From Daedaleopsis sinensis (lineage: Eukaryota; Basidiomycota; Agaricomycetes; Polyporales; Polyporaceae), in assembly GCA_033807695.1 (NCBI GenBank), contig CM066310.1, positions 1,488,001 through 1,552,000 of the forward strand: a stretch of 64,000 nucleotides of DNA, in the 5' to 3' direction. How positions within the stretch are numbered: the first letter of the stretch is position 1; each line of letters begins with the position of its first letter. Made by a program: the position numbers and the translations under genes. Below, piece by piece: positions 46,584 through 57,057 of this stretch. The notes under the pieces are model-generated. The model saw only the letters and a list, made by a program, of their open reading frames with translations. It ran no database searches and was not told the origin of the DNA.

Positions 46584-47746
46584 CTACTTAGAGCACCGCA
46601 CCTCGTGCGCCCAAAGCACGATCTGCGCGTCGCGCCCCTCGCGCGCAGCGATCTCGGACAGATGACTGTCCGCCCTCCACCGGTACCCACTGGGCGACAA
46701 TCTGGGCTCCCTAAGCGACACACAGCACGAGTCCGACGGCCGAGGGCGGGGCGGCAAGCAATCGGACAGGCTGCGCGCGACGTGTGGGCCGAGTGCCGCC
46801 AGAAACCGGGCGAGGCAGAGGCGACTTCGGGGACAGCGCAGGTCGTACACCGTCCTCGGAATGCCACCACAACGGCTCTCCCCAGCGAGGGAGGAGGCTG
46901 CGACTGCGATATGTGTGCGCGGCTGCGTGCCCAAGGTGCGTGAATAGGTCAGCGCTGGTGGGTCCGGGGCACACGTAGATCTGGGACACATACCAGTTGT
47001 GGCACCCGTGCCAGTTGCTCGCGCGCCATCCATCCGAGCAGCACTTCGCACGTTGCAGCATCGCCGTCGGCGTGCGGAAGCAGGATCCCGACTACCGGCG
47101 AGTCACAAAGCCCCAGCGCGTGCCGCTGATGGAGCGCGGCACACATGAGTGGGACGATATTTCGTTCATCCGCGACGCAGAGGAGGGGGACGAGCGGAGA
47201 AGGATAGTACGGGGTGGGGAGGAGATGTTGTTGCAGAATGTGCACCGGGACCTCGTCGTAAAACGCACCAAGGGCCAGACTTGCCAGTGGACGATGAGCA
47301 TCGCTCGAGCTCAATGGCTGACGACATGAGGCAGAGTCATGGAACGGGGAGGTGTTGCAGTGACTGGCGCTGCTGCATCCTGTGCTAACCGAGGTAGCAT
47401 CGAATCCTTGGGGATCATGTCTTGTAACGTTCGCACGCGATGCATGCCCAGATGGATCGGAAGCCTCCACTAGCTCGTCGTGAATCTCGACCTCGATGCT
47501 GATGCTGAAGTCATCTGTCACATCAGAGACACCTTCAGGTGTATTGTCCGAACCGAGTTGTATCTGGCGATGAGAACTGGCATCCGCATCGGAGGACGCT
47601 TCGTCACTAGCGTACGCCGTGAAGGGCCTGGCCATAGGGCTTTCCGTGAGCTCGGCGTGGACTCGGAAATAACCATCGTTGGGACCTGACAGATGCACAT
47701 GATCAACAATCCTATGTGACAACCGTGACGATGTGCGCGGACACAC
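46584..47746 (-). CDS. Unrecognised protein, exon structure uncertain
   Basis: An ATG at 47746 opens a frame to 46949 (265 residues). Its first 150 residues are low-complexity. The stretch LLPTPYYPSPLVPLLCVADE and then PVVGILLPHADGDAATCEVL looks like genuine conserved coding sequence. After LARVPQL there is a GTATGT donor, and a plausible next exon from about 46890 downward encodes IPRTVYDLRCPRSRLCLARF and LGPHVARSLSD. I do not recognise the family and cannot fix the 3' end. It could be a decayed member of a lineage-specific family. Confidence 0.4.
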
Positions 47747-47942
47747 ATACTCGGAAGGTTGACGGGCACAAGGACTAGTAGACTCGCTATTCCCTTGAGC
47801 GACGTGCGATCCATATACTGGAGGTCCGAGCAGCAGTGTGCAAGATTAACGGGCATCGTGTTCATGAATTCGCAGTCTACACTGGGTGCGCGAGCAGGTG
47901 CATGAGTACACACGAATGGTTTGCAGGCTCGCAGAGGACCGC

Positions 47943-48388
47943 TTACAGAGTCGTGACACCGGGAACGCTGTCTTCCATGATGCTCGCGAAGAGCGCTCTC
48001 CACGGCATCGCCGGACAGATGGTGTGGGCCAAATGGCGCTCTGGAAAGTCGGTGACAGCAGTACGCTGAGAAGGGATCTCCGCTATAGACAGAAGGTCGG
48101 CTATGCATGCGACTTGGGAGGGCCATGTTTCTTTTCGGGAGAACAGATCGAGAGAGACATTGTGGTGGAGCATCCAATGACGAAGAACGTCGTCGACCTG
48201 TAGTAACGACATGGTGAGAGCCAGCTCAGCGTACGGGACCAAGCGGCGGCCAGACTACCTGTCTTCGCTACCTGTCTTCGCTGCCTTTAGTAATACATAA
48301 TCGGGGCCGTGTGCGCCTTGCGTCGCTGTACGTGTTCAAGCTGTTAGTCGGAACACATATTCTGGCGGCGCAATACGTTACCGGCCGA
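47943..48388 (-). pseudogene. Decayed paralogue of the 51374-51984 gene
   Basis: About 220 bases (48170-48388) are clearly related to 51810-51995. On the - strand both encode YAELALTMS.. QV.D. The upstream part is broken here: the matching stretch reads PEYVFRLTA followed by a stop, and a 12-base segment is duplicated. The continuation to 47943 is open but unlike the other copy. Confidence 0.45.
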
Positions 48389-48463
48389 CATCAGTAAAAC
48401 CCGCAGACCTCTGCCAACGACTTCTGGCCCAGAGATGCCAGAGGTTGGCGGGTTTTACTGATG
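48389..48463. repeat. 75 bp inverted-repeat element
   Basis: Perfect 16-base terminal arms, CATCAGTAAAACCCGC at 48389 and GCGGGTTTTACTGATG ending at 48463, with an imperfect inner stem (CCTCTGCC / GGTTGGC). It starts exactly where similarity to the paralogous segment near 51995 ends, so it may be a small inserted element. No clear target duplication. Confidence 0.6.
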
Positions 48464-49429
48464 AGTGGTCACGCAGCATGCTGCTACCATGATCGTGCGC
48501 GGAGGGGCCTAGGGAAACCAAAGGACCAAATTCAGATGGTGTACACGCTCTGCTGGTACATACAGCTGTTTGCGAAATGATTGATTTTCGCACTCCGCCA
48601 CATGCGACTGCAGATTCGACATGAGAAATTCAGAAAATTCAGAAAATTCAGAATCTTGCCACTCTCCCTTTTGTACGTCTGGATACTTTGTATGCAGGTT
48701 GTTTAGTGGCGAAGAAACACCTGCGAAGTTGATTGGTGTCCGTATCTCTCTCGGTTGGGGAGATCGAGGTGCCACTTCATCATTCTGCTCTCGGAGGTGG
48801 CGAGAGACAACAGTGACATTCTGGTATCAGATAGTTGTCCAGATCCCATATATAGTGCTCTATACTCTTTGCTGTGTATAATTGAGTGTCCGACGACACC
48901 AACCGTAAATATTTACTGTATGTAATCCTTATTTAGTTATGATGGCGGCACGCGTGCTGAGAGCACCGTGCACCTAGATAGGAAGGGCGCACAAATGAGC
49001 TCGATTGGGAGGGCCGTCTTTACATGTATCTAGGGACTAATCTCTGAATGCATCCGGAGTGCTCAACAGTATCGCCTGGAAGAACAGTCGTCGAGATGCC
49101 GGTGAGTGAGGCTGATGTTGATGGAGCGCTAAGACTACTTACCTGCTCTTCCTTGCATCCCCCTCCTCCCCTCCTCCACTGTCTACATATGAGATATCGG
49201 AATCTGCTCTGACACTCTCGACTCTCAATGAATTAGGTGCATTGCTGAGCGCTGAGCGTTGGACGTCGACAGCAACCTTGGGACTTCGAGCTCAACCTGC
49301 CAACCACATTTGGATGGCCACTGCCACCTGGCATCAGCGGCATCGAGCGGCCTCTCAACGACTGTTCTCCAGTCGACTGCGTTTCGAAACGGCCTTCAAG
49401 AATTGAGCAGCCCTAATAAGTTGGACAAC
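48464..49429. other. Intergenic, no gene seen
   Basis: Contains a 10 bp tandem repeat at 48623-48653 (AGAAAATTC, three copies). Otherwise nothing that I can support. Confidence 0.5.
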
Positions 49430-50946
49430 CGTGACCTCAGTTGCCAAGTTGGAGGTGCGCTGCGAAGCAAGCGCCGGTGCGAGAGCTAATCTGTTTCGAA
49501 CCTTGAATCTGACACAGTGATATCGATTGTGAATAGGCTACACCGCAAGTCTAGATCTGTACTCCCGCTATCATCAGATTCCACCACCTCCTCCTCCGGT
49601 ATGTACGTAACTTAAGGTACAGTTTGTGAGTTACGACAAGCCGGAGAGTGACCTGCGTTCTTGATGTTCAAGCAGATTCAAGCTCACTAGTCCTGAAACC
49701 AAACTGAAATCGTCCGATCCTGATCCCAAGACTATTTCAGTACTCAGTCATCACCATCATGGCTAGAGGACCTGCTGTAGTCTGCCAGTGCTGAAGCATT
49801 CACAACATATATAGATGCAGGCAAGTCGACAGTCGTATAAAGAGGCCCACCGCTTTTCGCTCTTGCCGAAACTTTCTTCCTCCTCCTCCTCCCGTCCCCC
49901 ATCTGGCAGAAACCCAGATCAAGTCTCCTACTAGTCACTAGTACAACATCCTCCAAGTGCCGTTGGTGAGTCTTGCAACATTCGGTCGATAGCGAATTCT
50001 CCCTTGACAGTGACTTCATCTGCAGCTGGACTATAACCACTATTCAAATGCCAGCCAAACTTGCCATCCTCAGCAGTGTCGCACTCGCCTGTGCTGTCGC
50101 AGTCCAGGGTGTGTCGCTTGGAGGAGTCAACGGGGGCAATGCCACCCTTGTCGCGAGAGGTACGCTTTTCGCCCCACCCTTTCAATTTCCACCAGACGTG
50201 CTAGCTCACGCCCGTGCCCTAGGTTGCGCCACCCATGACGCAACAGCTCCAGTGTGCGAGACGTCCGGCGGCAGCCCCACGGTCTCTGACTGTGTTCAAG
50301 CGCTCAAGAAACTAAACACCCGATGCGACCAGGATAACAGCGGCTACTGGTACACCTCACTTAGCAGTGATTGCCAGACCCAGGTGACGTACGGCACGTG
50401 CAAGATCGACGTCTGCGGCCAGTACTTGGCGCAGATTGCGGATGGCGTCAACTGCGGCGGATATCTGCAATCGGTCCTGAACTCCTGCCAGAGTGGCGGC
50501 CGCGTCGGCGGGCACATCATTCCCAAGGATTGCAATGTCGACTACAGACAGGGCGACGGGAAAATTTTCAAGAACCGTTACTACAAGCTCCAGTTCTCGC
50601 ATAAATGAAAGGGTATGATGATCTTTTCGCCCGTAGGCTCTATTGGGTATACGTACTGACTTTGCTCAGACCACCCTTACAGCTGCACACGCCCGAAACC
50701 CAGACCAGACTTCCTCAGAACCTTACACAGATATCTCATCCTATGACCAGACAACAACTTTGTACTAAGGCTCCGACTACAGGTCTCATCTTCTTATATC
50801 TATTTATCACTGCCTGTACTCAACACACCTTGACCTCCGAGCTCCTTAACCCCGGTGACTGCATACCCGCTGTGCGATTGTGTGAACTGCTTCCTGCTCG
50901 GCGCGTGAGAGGCTCGGCGATGGATCGCTAGAGGGGGATTAGGAAC
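49430..50946. repeat. Right arm of the large inverted duplication
   Basis: Reverse-oriented counterpart of 36939-38780. The match ends on the right with GGGGGATTAGGAAC at 50946, the same bases that begin the kinase exon in the left arm. The arms are about 10.6 kb apart and enclose SDR B, the aldehyde dehydrogenase, the P450 and the gene remnants. Confidence 0.85.
50048..50608 (+). CDS. Small secreted cysteine-rich protein, copy 2
   Basis: 186 residues with the same signal peptide and the same ten cysteines as the copy at 37271-37831. A TATAAA stands at 49836-49841. In the first 95 codons I see one replacement. From codon 96 on, replacements are dense (around TRCDQDNSGYWYTSLSSDC and in the segment before the C-terminal YYKLQFSHK), while silent changes are very few. 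Family not assigned; probably an extracellular effector-like or defence protein. Confidence 0.85.
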   Translation: MPAKLAILSSVALACAVAVQGVSLGGVNGGNATLVARGTLFAPPFQFPPDVLAHARALGCATHDATAPVCETSGGSPTVSDCVQALKKLNTRCDQDNSGYWYTSLSSDCQTQVTYGTCKIDVCGQYLAQIADGVNCGGYLQSVLNSCQSGGRVGGHIIPKDCNVDYRQGDGKIFKNRYYKLQFSHK

Positions 50947-51373
50947 TGATACGATGTCCGCAAACTCTCAGGCTGCGATCGCTATCGAACATCCATTAAC
51001 AGGGACGATTGTATATTGTGTATGGCACTGCGTAACAGTATGACGTATCTGCGCAGAGCAGCAGACTATGCCAGCCACAGTCGTATCATCAGGACGCTCG
51101 TAACCCGTAAAGTATCACTGGCAGGTCCTGGAACGCAGACGCATGTGGCAGGCGTTGAGAGTGACAGGATAGACTCACACGCGCTCTCTCTGCAGTGTGC
51201 ACTGTGCACCACTCCTACGACGACCGTCTTGTCGCTCAGATCGTCGGCCTTGACGTGCTCGGCCTACAAAGCAGCAGATGCGTTCCTGAGCAATCGTGGC
51301 ACGTATGGCACGCACCACGGCTGCCTACCCCAGTCAAGCTTCGGGTCGGGCTCGGTGGTTTTGCGAGCGGGAG
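50947..51373. other. Intergenic, no gene seen
   Basis: Unique sequence after the right arm. The - strand frame of the next gene may continue into it, but without recognisable content. Confidence 0.4.
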
Positions 51374-51984
51374 TCAGCCGGCTGCGCTCGCCGTGCCCGA
51401 GTCCGCCACCACATGGGCTTGTAGCTCGTTGTCCGTCACTTTCGCGTCCTGTGCAAAGTCGCGGATGTGCGCGAAGTGCTCGTCCCGGCACTCGCCCCCG
51501 GCCCACGTGAACTTTGCGTGGCCCTTGACACACGACGACGTCGACCCAGATACCAAAGGACATGCCGCGTAGGTGAGGTGCTGCCGCAGGAGGCCGAGGT
51601 ACGCGGCGATTGAGGCGGAGCAGGGCCGGTCGGTGAAGCTTTGAAGGCACGGCTGGAGAAGGGGGCGCGGACAGGCAGGGGCAAGCAGGCCGTCACGGTG
51701 GTCGTAGGCGGAGATCTGGTGCCCGTAGGGTTGTTCGAAATTGAGTGGGAGAGGAGGTCGTCCGCGTCTGCCTTCACGTTCGAGGCGAGCGCATCGCACA
51801 GCGCTTGGGCATCGCAATGACGAACAGCGTCGTTGACCTGGTGGAACGACATGGTCAGAGCCAACTCAGCGTACGAGACCAAGCGCAGACTACCTGTCTT
51901 CGCTGCCTTGATACCTAATCGGTGGCCGTGTGCGCCTTGCGTCGCTGTATGTGTTACTGTTAGTCGGAAAACATGTTCTGGCAT
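51374..51984 (-). CDS. Unrecognised protein, probably partial or decayed
   Basis: An ATG at 51984 opens MPEHVFRLTVTHTATQ and leads to YAELALTMSFHQVNDAVRHC and NVKADADDLLSHSISN. A second - strand frame at about 51660-51374 encodes YLGLLRQHLTYAACPLVSGS, KGHAKFTWAGGECRDEHFAH and AKVTDNELQAHVVAD. Both look like protein-coding sequence in codon use and coherence, and could be exons of one gene. I recognise no family. A decayed relative lies at 47943-48388. Confidence 0.4.
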
Positions 51985-52146
51985 ACGTTACCGGCCGATG
52001 AGGCATTACATCATCTTGCAAAGCCGGTGGTGACGATGCTCTCGCGGACAGACATGCCAATCGAGTACAGTTGGAAGATAATACAGTTACAGGCACACCC
52101 ACGCAACGTGTCGTTGTCATTGTCCCAAGCCGCCGCGATCCAGCAT

Positions 52147-53216
52147 TCAACTCGTGTCCATCGCCTCCTCGGCACCCCTGCCGCTCGGGATGTGTGTGAT
52201 GTCCTCCTCCACGACGAACTTGCGGATCTCCTCCTTCTTGATGTCGGTCGTCCCGCGGCGGAACGTGTACGAGCGCTCCTTCTGCACCCGCTCGTTCGGC
52301 CGGACGAAGTTGCGCAGCATCTCGGTGTGCGAGGCCGTGATGACGCACGCGTCCACGTTTGACCCGGACCCGAGGTCGTTGAAGATACCCGCCGAGATCG
52401 CGGCACACACGAGGTCAATCGCGTCTGCACGCTGAGAGCAGGAGAGAGTAGGCCAAGATTAGGGCGCGGTAGGGTGAGGTAAAATGCGAGCACGCACCTC
52501 CATGTTGGGTTGCCACTTTGCCTCGAAGACTGCCATCGCCGCCAAGCTGCCGGAGCCCATTGTCACGTACGGAAGCTTGTCCGTTGAGCCGTGTGGGTGG
52601 ATCGTGAATAGTTGCGGGCCGGTGGCGTCTACACCTCCAAGAACGAGAGCAGCACCGACCTGCCCTTGGTATCTGAACGGCAGAGTGAGTCGCGCCAGCA
52701 GTTACACGCGGCACAGAACACACCGGAAGAGCATCTGCTTAAGCATAGTCATCGCAGTCACTACTCGAGGCTTGCGACCGGTGGAGAGAGAATGGAGTTC
52801 CATGTTCGAGGAGATGAGAGCAGTGGTGAACTCTGTGTCTGCAGCCGTTCCCGCACCACAGCATCGGATGTTGTCCGTAATGTAGTGAATCTGACAGTGG
52901 TAGAACGGTGATCAGATTAGGTCGGCGCCCTGCAGGTGAACGTATGCGCACCTTCTCACAATTCTTGTCCGCTACGATAGGCCCCTCCGTCGCGCGAGTA
53001 TCCGCCCCAAGAATGATTCCATCTTTGAAGAGACATCCGACGATGGTGGTACCGGTGCTAGTAGCCTTTGGTAGTGGGATACCGCGGTCGGTCAAGAAAG
53101 TGTTCCTAACGGGTGCGGAGGTCGATAGAACGTTGCACAAACATGGCAAGTACAACATACCTAACTTCGTTGGTGAAGTCAAAGCCAGGACCGGAGTATA
53201 CGGACGCTGCCGCCAT
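52147..53216 (-). CDS. PUP1: 20S proteasome subunit beta-2 (catalytic, trypsin-like)
   Basis: Catalytic beta-type subunit of the 20S core (PUP1 of yeast, PSMB7 of animals). Exons 53216-53161, 53105-52952, 52890-52724, 52672-52498 and 52431-52147; 278 residues. A propeptide ends at STG|TTIVG, leaving Thr38 as the N-terminal nucleophile. [58 protein letters not shown] and NDLGSGSN are family hallmarks, and the C-terminal tail ends MDTS. The gene is divergent from the BAR-protein gene, with 212 bases between start codons. Confidence 0.96.
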
Positions 53217-53428
53217 AATGCTTAGCGGTAGAAGAGGGAGTTGGGAGGAGGAGAGCAAGGCGGACTGGCGGAGGTTACGCGTCGAGGACCGCGTCAGTGC
53301 ACGCGCGTCGGAGCAGACCCCGGACACCCCGATCGCGGCGCGTCGATGCTCAGCCAGGCCGTCGCCGAAATACGCAGCAGCACAGCCGTCTCCCTCACCT
53401 CTCAACTCTTCTCCCCATCCTCGACGAC
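53217..53428. promoter_or_regulatory. Shared divergent promoter region
   Basis: The 212 bases between the proteasome gene and the BAR-protein gene must hold both promoters and leaders. I see no TATA box; the part next to the BAR gene is CT-rich (CACCTCTCAACTCTTCTCCC). I see no perfect proteasome-associated control element. Confidence 0.5.
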
Positions 53429-54675
53429 ATGGACGGCTGGACCAAGCTTCAATCTGGCATTGCGGGCCTCAACATCGGCCAATCTGCGAACAAGTTCGCA
53501 AAGGGCTTCCAGTCAAGCGTGCAGGCAACCCGGGAGCGTCTCGGCCAGGTTGCCCCCGAGGAGATCACTGAGCTGCCCCAGGGTGCGCCCTCTCTGCTGT
53601 CCGACCCTCGGGGCGTACGTTGACCGTCGCATGCATCGCAGAGTACAAGGACCTCGAGGCCCGCGTCGACAGCCTCCGCACAGCGCACTTTGCCCTGCTC
53701 AAGTACGCACCCCATCTCCTATCGCTCGAATTGCCCGTTCCTCACCTGCGCGGCCGTCCGCGTGCGCAGGGTCACGAAGGCGTACGAGTCCGAGACATAC
53801 GACTACCCGACCCAGATCCAAGAGTCCATCACCGAGCTCGGCACCACCATCGGCCAGGGCATCACCAACTTCGCCGCCGCCAACCTCAAGGGCACGAACC
53901 TCCCCACCCCCGCCCCCGTCTCCCCGAACGCCCCGCAACATAAGACGCTCCCCCATGCCATCGGCCGCGCCGCCACGAACGCCGCTGCAGCCATCCAGTC
54001 GACCACCGGCACCACCGAGGACAAGCTTGGGAAGGCGCTCCACGCGTACTCCGGCGCTTGGGAGAAGATCGCGGATGCGCGCGTCGAGCAGGACGGTGCT
54101 ATCAAGGAGCGCTTCCTCCTTCCATGGCAGACCACGCTCTCGACCAGCATCGCCGTGGCGATGAGGGCGCGCCAGGCCGTCCGTGTCAGCAGGCTGGAGC
54201 TCGATGCTGCCAAGCAAACGTGAGTGATGATCATTGACATAGTAGTCGCTCAACGTCACTCATCCGCTGTGCTCAGGCTGAAGACCGCGAGCCAGGCGAG
54301 GCAGGAGGCTGCGAGGCTCGAGGTCGAGAACGCAGAGGACGATCTGGTGCAGAAGACCGAGGTCGCGATCACGCTCATGAAGACCGTGCTTGAGAACGTA
54401 AGTGATCGGTCCTGCGCATACACGGGACTTGCACTGAGCGGGTGCGCCTAGCCCGAACCGCTGAAGAACCTGAACGAGCTCGCAAAGGCACAGCTCATGT
54501 TCTACGCCACCGCCGCCGAGGCGCTTTCCACCGTACAAGGCGAGATAGAGGAGCTGAGCGTCGCCGCCGAGGGAGAGTACAGGTATGTCCTTGTCGTCGG
54601 CGATCTAGAAACATGGAACCTCGATTGACTCCAGTGCAATCGTTGCGCCTTCGCAGGAAATCTCGCGATCACTAA
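53429..54675 (+). CDS. GVP36: BAR-domain protein, Gvp36-like
   Basis: Membrane-curvature protein similar to yeast Gvp36, which acts at Golgi vesicles and in endocytosis. Exons 53429-53582, 53642-53702, 53770-54219, 54277-54397, 54452-54582 and 54657-54675; 311 residues. The signature region VQATRERLGQV, EEITELPQEYKDLEARVD and KAYESETYDYPTQIQES follows the Gvp36 pattern. The central and C-terminal parts are long heptad-like helices (KTASQARQEAARLEVENAED and others) expected of a BAR dimer. The first, fourth and fifth splice junctions are confirmed by frame continuity; the last exon codes only for KSRDH and part of an Arg. Confidence 0.9.
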
Positions 54676-55171
54676 GGCCCCCCACATGTACTTCTCGGAC
54701 TTCCGCTCTGCTTAACCATCGACTGATCTTTTCTCTGTTGACTTTCCGCCACGACTCACCGCTGTAGCAAATCTTACGATCCATGAGTGCCATCTTCTCC
54801 AATGGAGATCGAATTGTAATGATATTCCATTCATTGCGTTCGTATCTCTGTATTGGACATCTAGGTATCGCGGGGCTACCTGATAGTGCATTTGCTGTGG
54901 GACTAAGGCATATATGATACAGTCTCTCAGAGATGTTGAGCTACAGAAAGCAAAGAAACGACGTGCGTGTTGAGAGAGATACGCGAACATGAGGTATGAG
55001 TACAAGGTGTGACACATGACGTGTAGAACATGATAGAGGAAGAGAAAAACACCACTCGAGTGCGACGGATTGATAGCGGCGGGACAAAAGGACATGCGAA
55101 CACAGCAAAGCGAACTGGAGACAGGTTGACACATGAGATCACCAGCTTCAGAGAGTGGGGTCAGCAGTAGG
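54676..55171. other. Intergenic, no gene seen
   Basis: AT-richer spacer. Its right part (from about 55080) is related to 56400-56570, so it belongs to a local duplication. Confidence 0.5.
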
Positions 55172-55855
55172 TCACGGATAGAGCAACGAAAAAGGAACGC
55201 ACTCTATCCACCATTTCAACTCCCACCACGTCGCCTTGCTGCCCAGTGCCTTCTCCAGTTTCTTCACATTCTCGTGCGTGGGCCTATTATCGAACGCTTT
55301 CTTGCTAAACTTGAACAACCACAGGACTGGAACTTGCTCGTCGACGGGCTCGGTGATTAGAGGATTCGAGCACTTCTCGTGCGCGTTGACATACGCGAAC
55401 TGGAGCGTCAAGTGTAGGCCTGTGATCGTCCGACAGTAGTCAAGCCCAGCCCCCATGAGATCGATACTGGATAGCTCGTCCACGTCAGAATATAGGGAAC
55501 GTGCGAGGTCTTCGAGGATAGTTCCACCGGCATAGATCCCGTAGAATATCACGCCCGCCCTCGCTTCTGCAATGTCGCTGGAATGCGGCCACGGACGGCA
55601 GTCGACCTGTTTCGGACGAGCCGAACTTTGATGACTCGGAGTGGCTATGGTTTGACTGGTGTTTTCCGACAGTTCCTTGTGAGATGGTTTGGGGGTAGGC
55701 GTCAATATCTCCGAGGACGGTGAGGTCCGTCCATTGAGCTGGAGGCCAGTGTCAGCAAACTTCACTCATAAAGGATCGGATTCCAAACATGGGATACTGA
55801 CTGAAAGCACATGCATTTGAGTTTCGGGAGGATCATCTTCAGATCTCATGGTCAT
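55172..55855 (-). CDS. Unrecognised 206-residue protein
   Basis: Exons 55855-55802 and 55738-55172 with a GTCAGT donor, giving 206 residues. The first 75 residues are Ser/Pro/Thr-rich and probably disordered. The rest is compact: FYGIYAGGTILEDLARSLYS, AGLDYCRTITGLHLTLQFAY, VPVLWLFKFSKKAF and a Trp-rich C-terminal TWWELKWWIECV. No family recognised. Parts of it are duplicated on either side of the retrotransposon (56570-56618 and 61904-62003), so this appears to be the intact parent copy. Confidence 0.65.
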
Positions 55856-56399
55856 GACGGTCCTGTAACGAGTGGCAATAGTGCACTGTTCGTGTCTATG
55901 TTTTCTGCCGAAGTTGGGTCACGGTCAGAGTTGGGTTCGTCCGTGCACCTCAACAGGGCTTACGTACGGCGTGAGCAGACGCGATCACGTGCGTGATCAT
56001 GCTGGACGCGTCTCCGAGCGTCAATCGCAATTATTGTGTTTGCTACCCCGACCAGACATACAGACAGAACCAGGACAGCGGCTAGTAGCTGAGGTGATGA
56101 AACTTTGGGTGAATGCGGCCAGCCGCCACCGTGGTGGTGGGCTTCCAACGTGGCAATGTGAGTGTGTCTTATAATTATTCCTCATTAATAGCCTTCCCTA
56201 TTCAAGTCGTGTACTTGGCTACAGAGAGAGGGAACGACCATAGAAGAGTGGGAAAGGGAGAGGTCGGAACGGGAGCACGAACATGGAGAGAACTTGGAAG
56301 AAGACAATAGTGTGGGACGAGCGCGGGAATGAGTGTCGAGTCGGCGACCGACGATGACTCGATGACTTTGAGAGAGCTGGGTGAACTCAAGGAATACAA
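55856..56399. other. Intergenic, no gene seen
   Basis: Upstream of the unknown gene. Short open frames only. Confidence 0.5.
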
Positions 56400-56618
56400 G
56401 GCAAGCATGATAACAAGACAAATGAACATGCGGACACAGCAGTGTGACGCGTCTCGAGACACATTGACACATGAGATTACCAGCCGCTTCAAGAGATTGT
56501 GATCAGCATTAGGCCACACTGGCAGATCAGTGACTAGAGCAACGAGGAAAGAACACACTCCAAGTACCATTTCAACTCCCACCACGTCGCCTTGCTGCCC
56601 AGTGCCTTCCCAGCAACA
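56400..56618 (-). pseudogene. Fragment of the 55172 gene, left of the retrotransposon
   Basis: About 210 bases match the 3' end and 3' flank of the parent gene in the same orientation (for example CCATTTCAACTCCCACCACG at 56568 and 55205). The match stops at about 56608, 10 bases before the LTR. It is a truncated duplicate. Confidence 0.7.
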
Positions 56619-56954
56619 TGTTGAAGTTGGGGAGGTATACGCAAACCCGCGCGAGACGTCGCGCGGGCGTCACAGTTGGGCGCGTAGCGCGCCATGGACT
56701 TTGTCTCGACTCGTTCTCTCTTGATTCGTCATCCGCTCCTCATCCGCATGTCTTACGCGTGTACGTTGTAGCTTATACGACGCTCGAAGCGTCCGTCTCA
56801 CCTCAGTCTCGCACCCCATTGCTCGACTGAGGTGAGCTCCCGGTCTCTCACCATATGTTGTATTCCATGTACTTATATTGTCTGTAGGTTTACTTCTACA
56901 GGTACCATCAATATAGTCTCGCACCCCATTGCTCGACTGAGGTTTACTTCTACA
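56619..56954 (+). repeat. 5' LTR
   Basis: 336 bp, TG...CA ends. It contains internal direct repeats: CAGTCTCGCACCCCATTGCT-type segments at about 56811 and 56917, and a GTTTACTTCTACA segment twice. Confidence 0.97.
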
Positions 56955-56955
56955 A

Positions 56956-56969
56956 GTTATGAGCCCTGC
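56956..56969 (-). other. Primer-binding site for a half initiator-Met tRNA
   Basis: GTTATGAGCCCTGC begins one base after the LTR. It is the reverse complement of the anticodon stem-loop of initiator tRNA-Met (GCAGGGCTCATAAC), not of the tRNA 3' end. Priming from a cleaved internal half of this tRNA is known for Drosophila copia and several fungal copia elements. Confidence 0.8.
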
Positions 56970-57057
56970 CTCGTAAGAGGCGGCTTCAAACTTTAAAGAA
57001 CCTCTGAGATTCGAATTCGACTCCCACGTCCATCTCCATAAACCCCCATCGTTCTCG

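Noticed and set aside
46356..46943. 195-codon + strand frame
   Set aside because: Antisense to the more protein-like - strand exons at 46584-47746 and without recognisable content.
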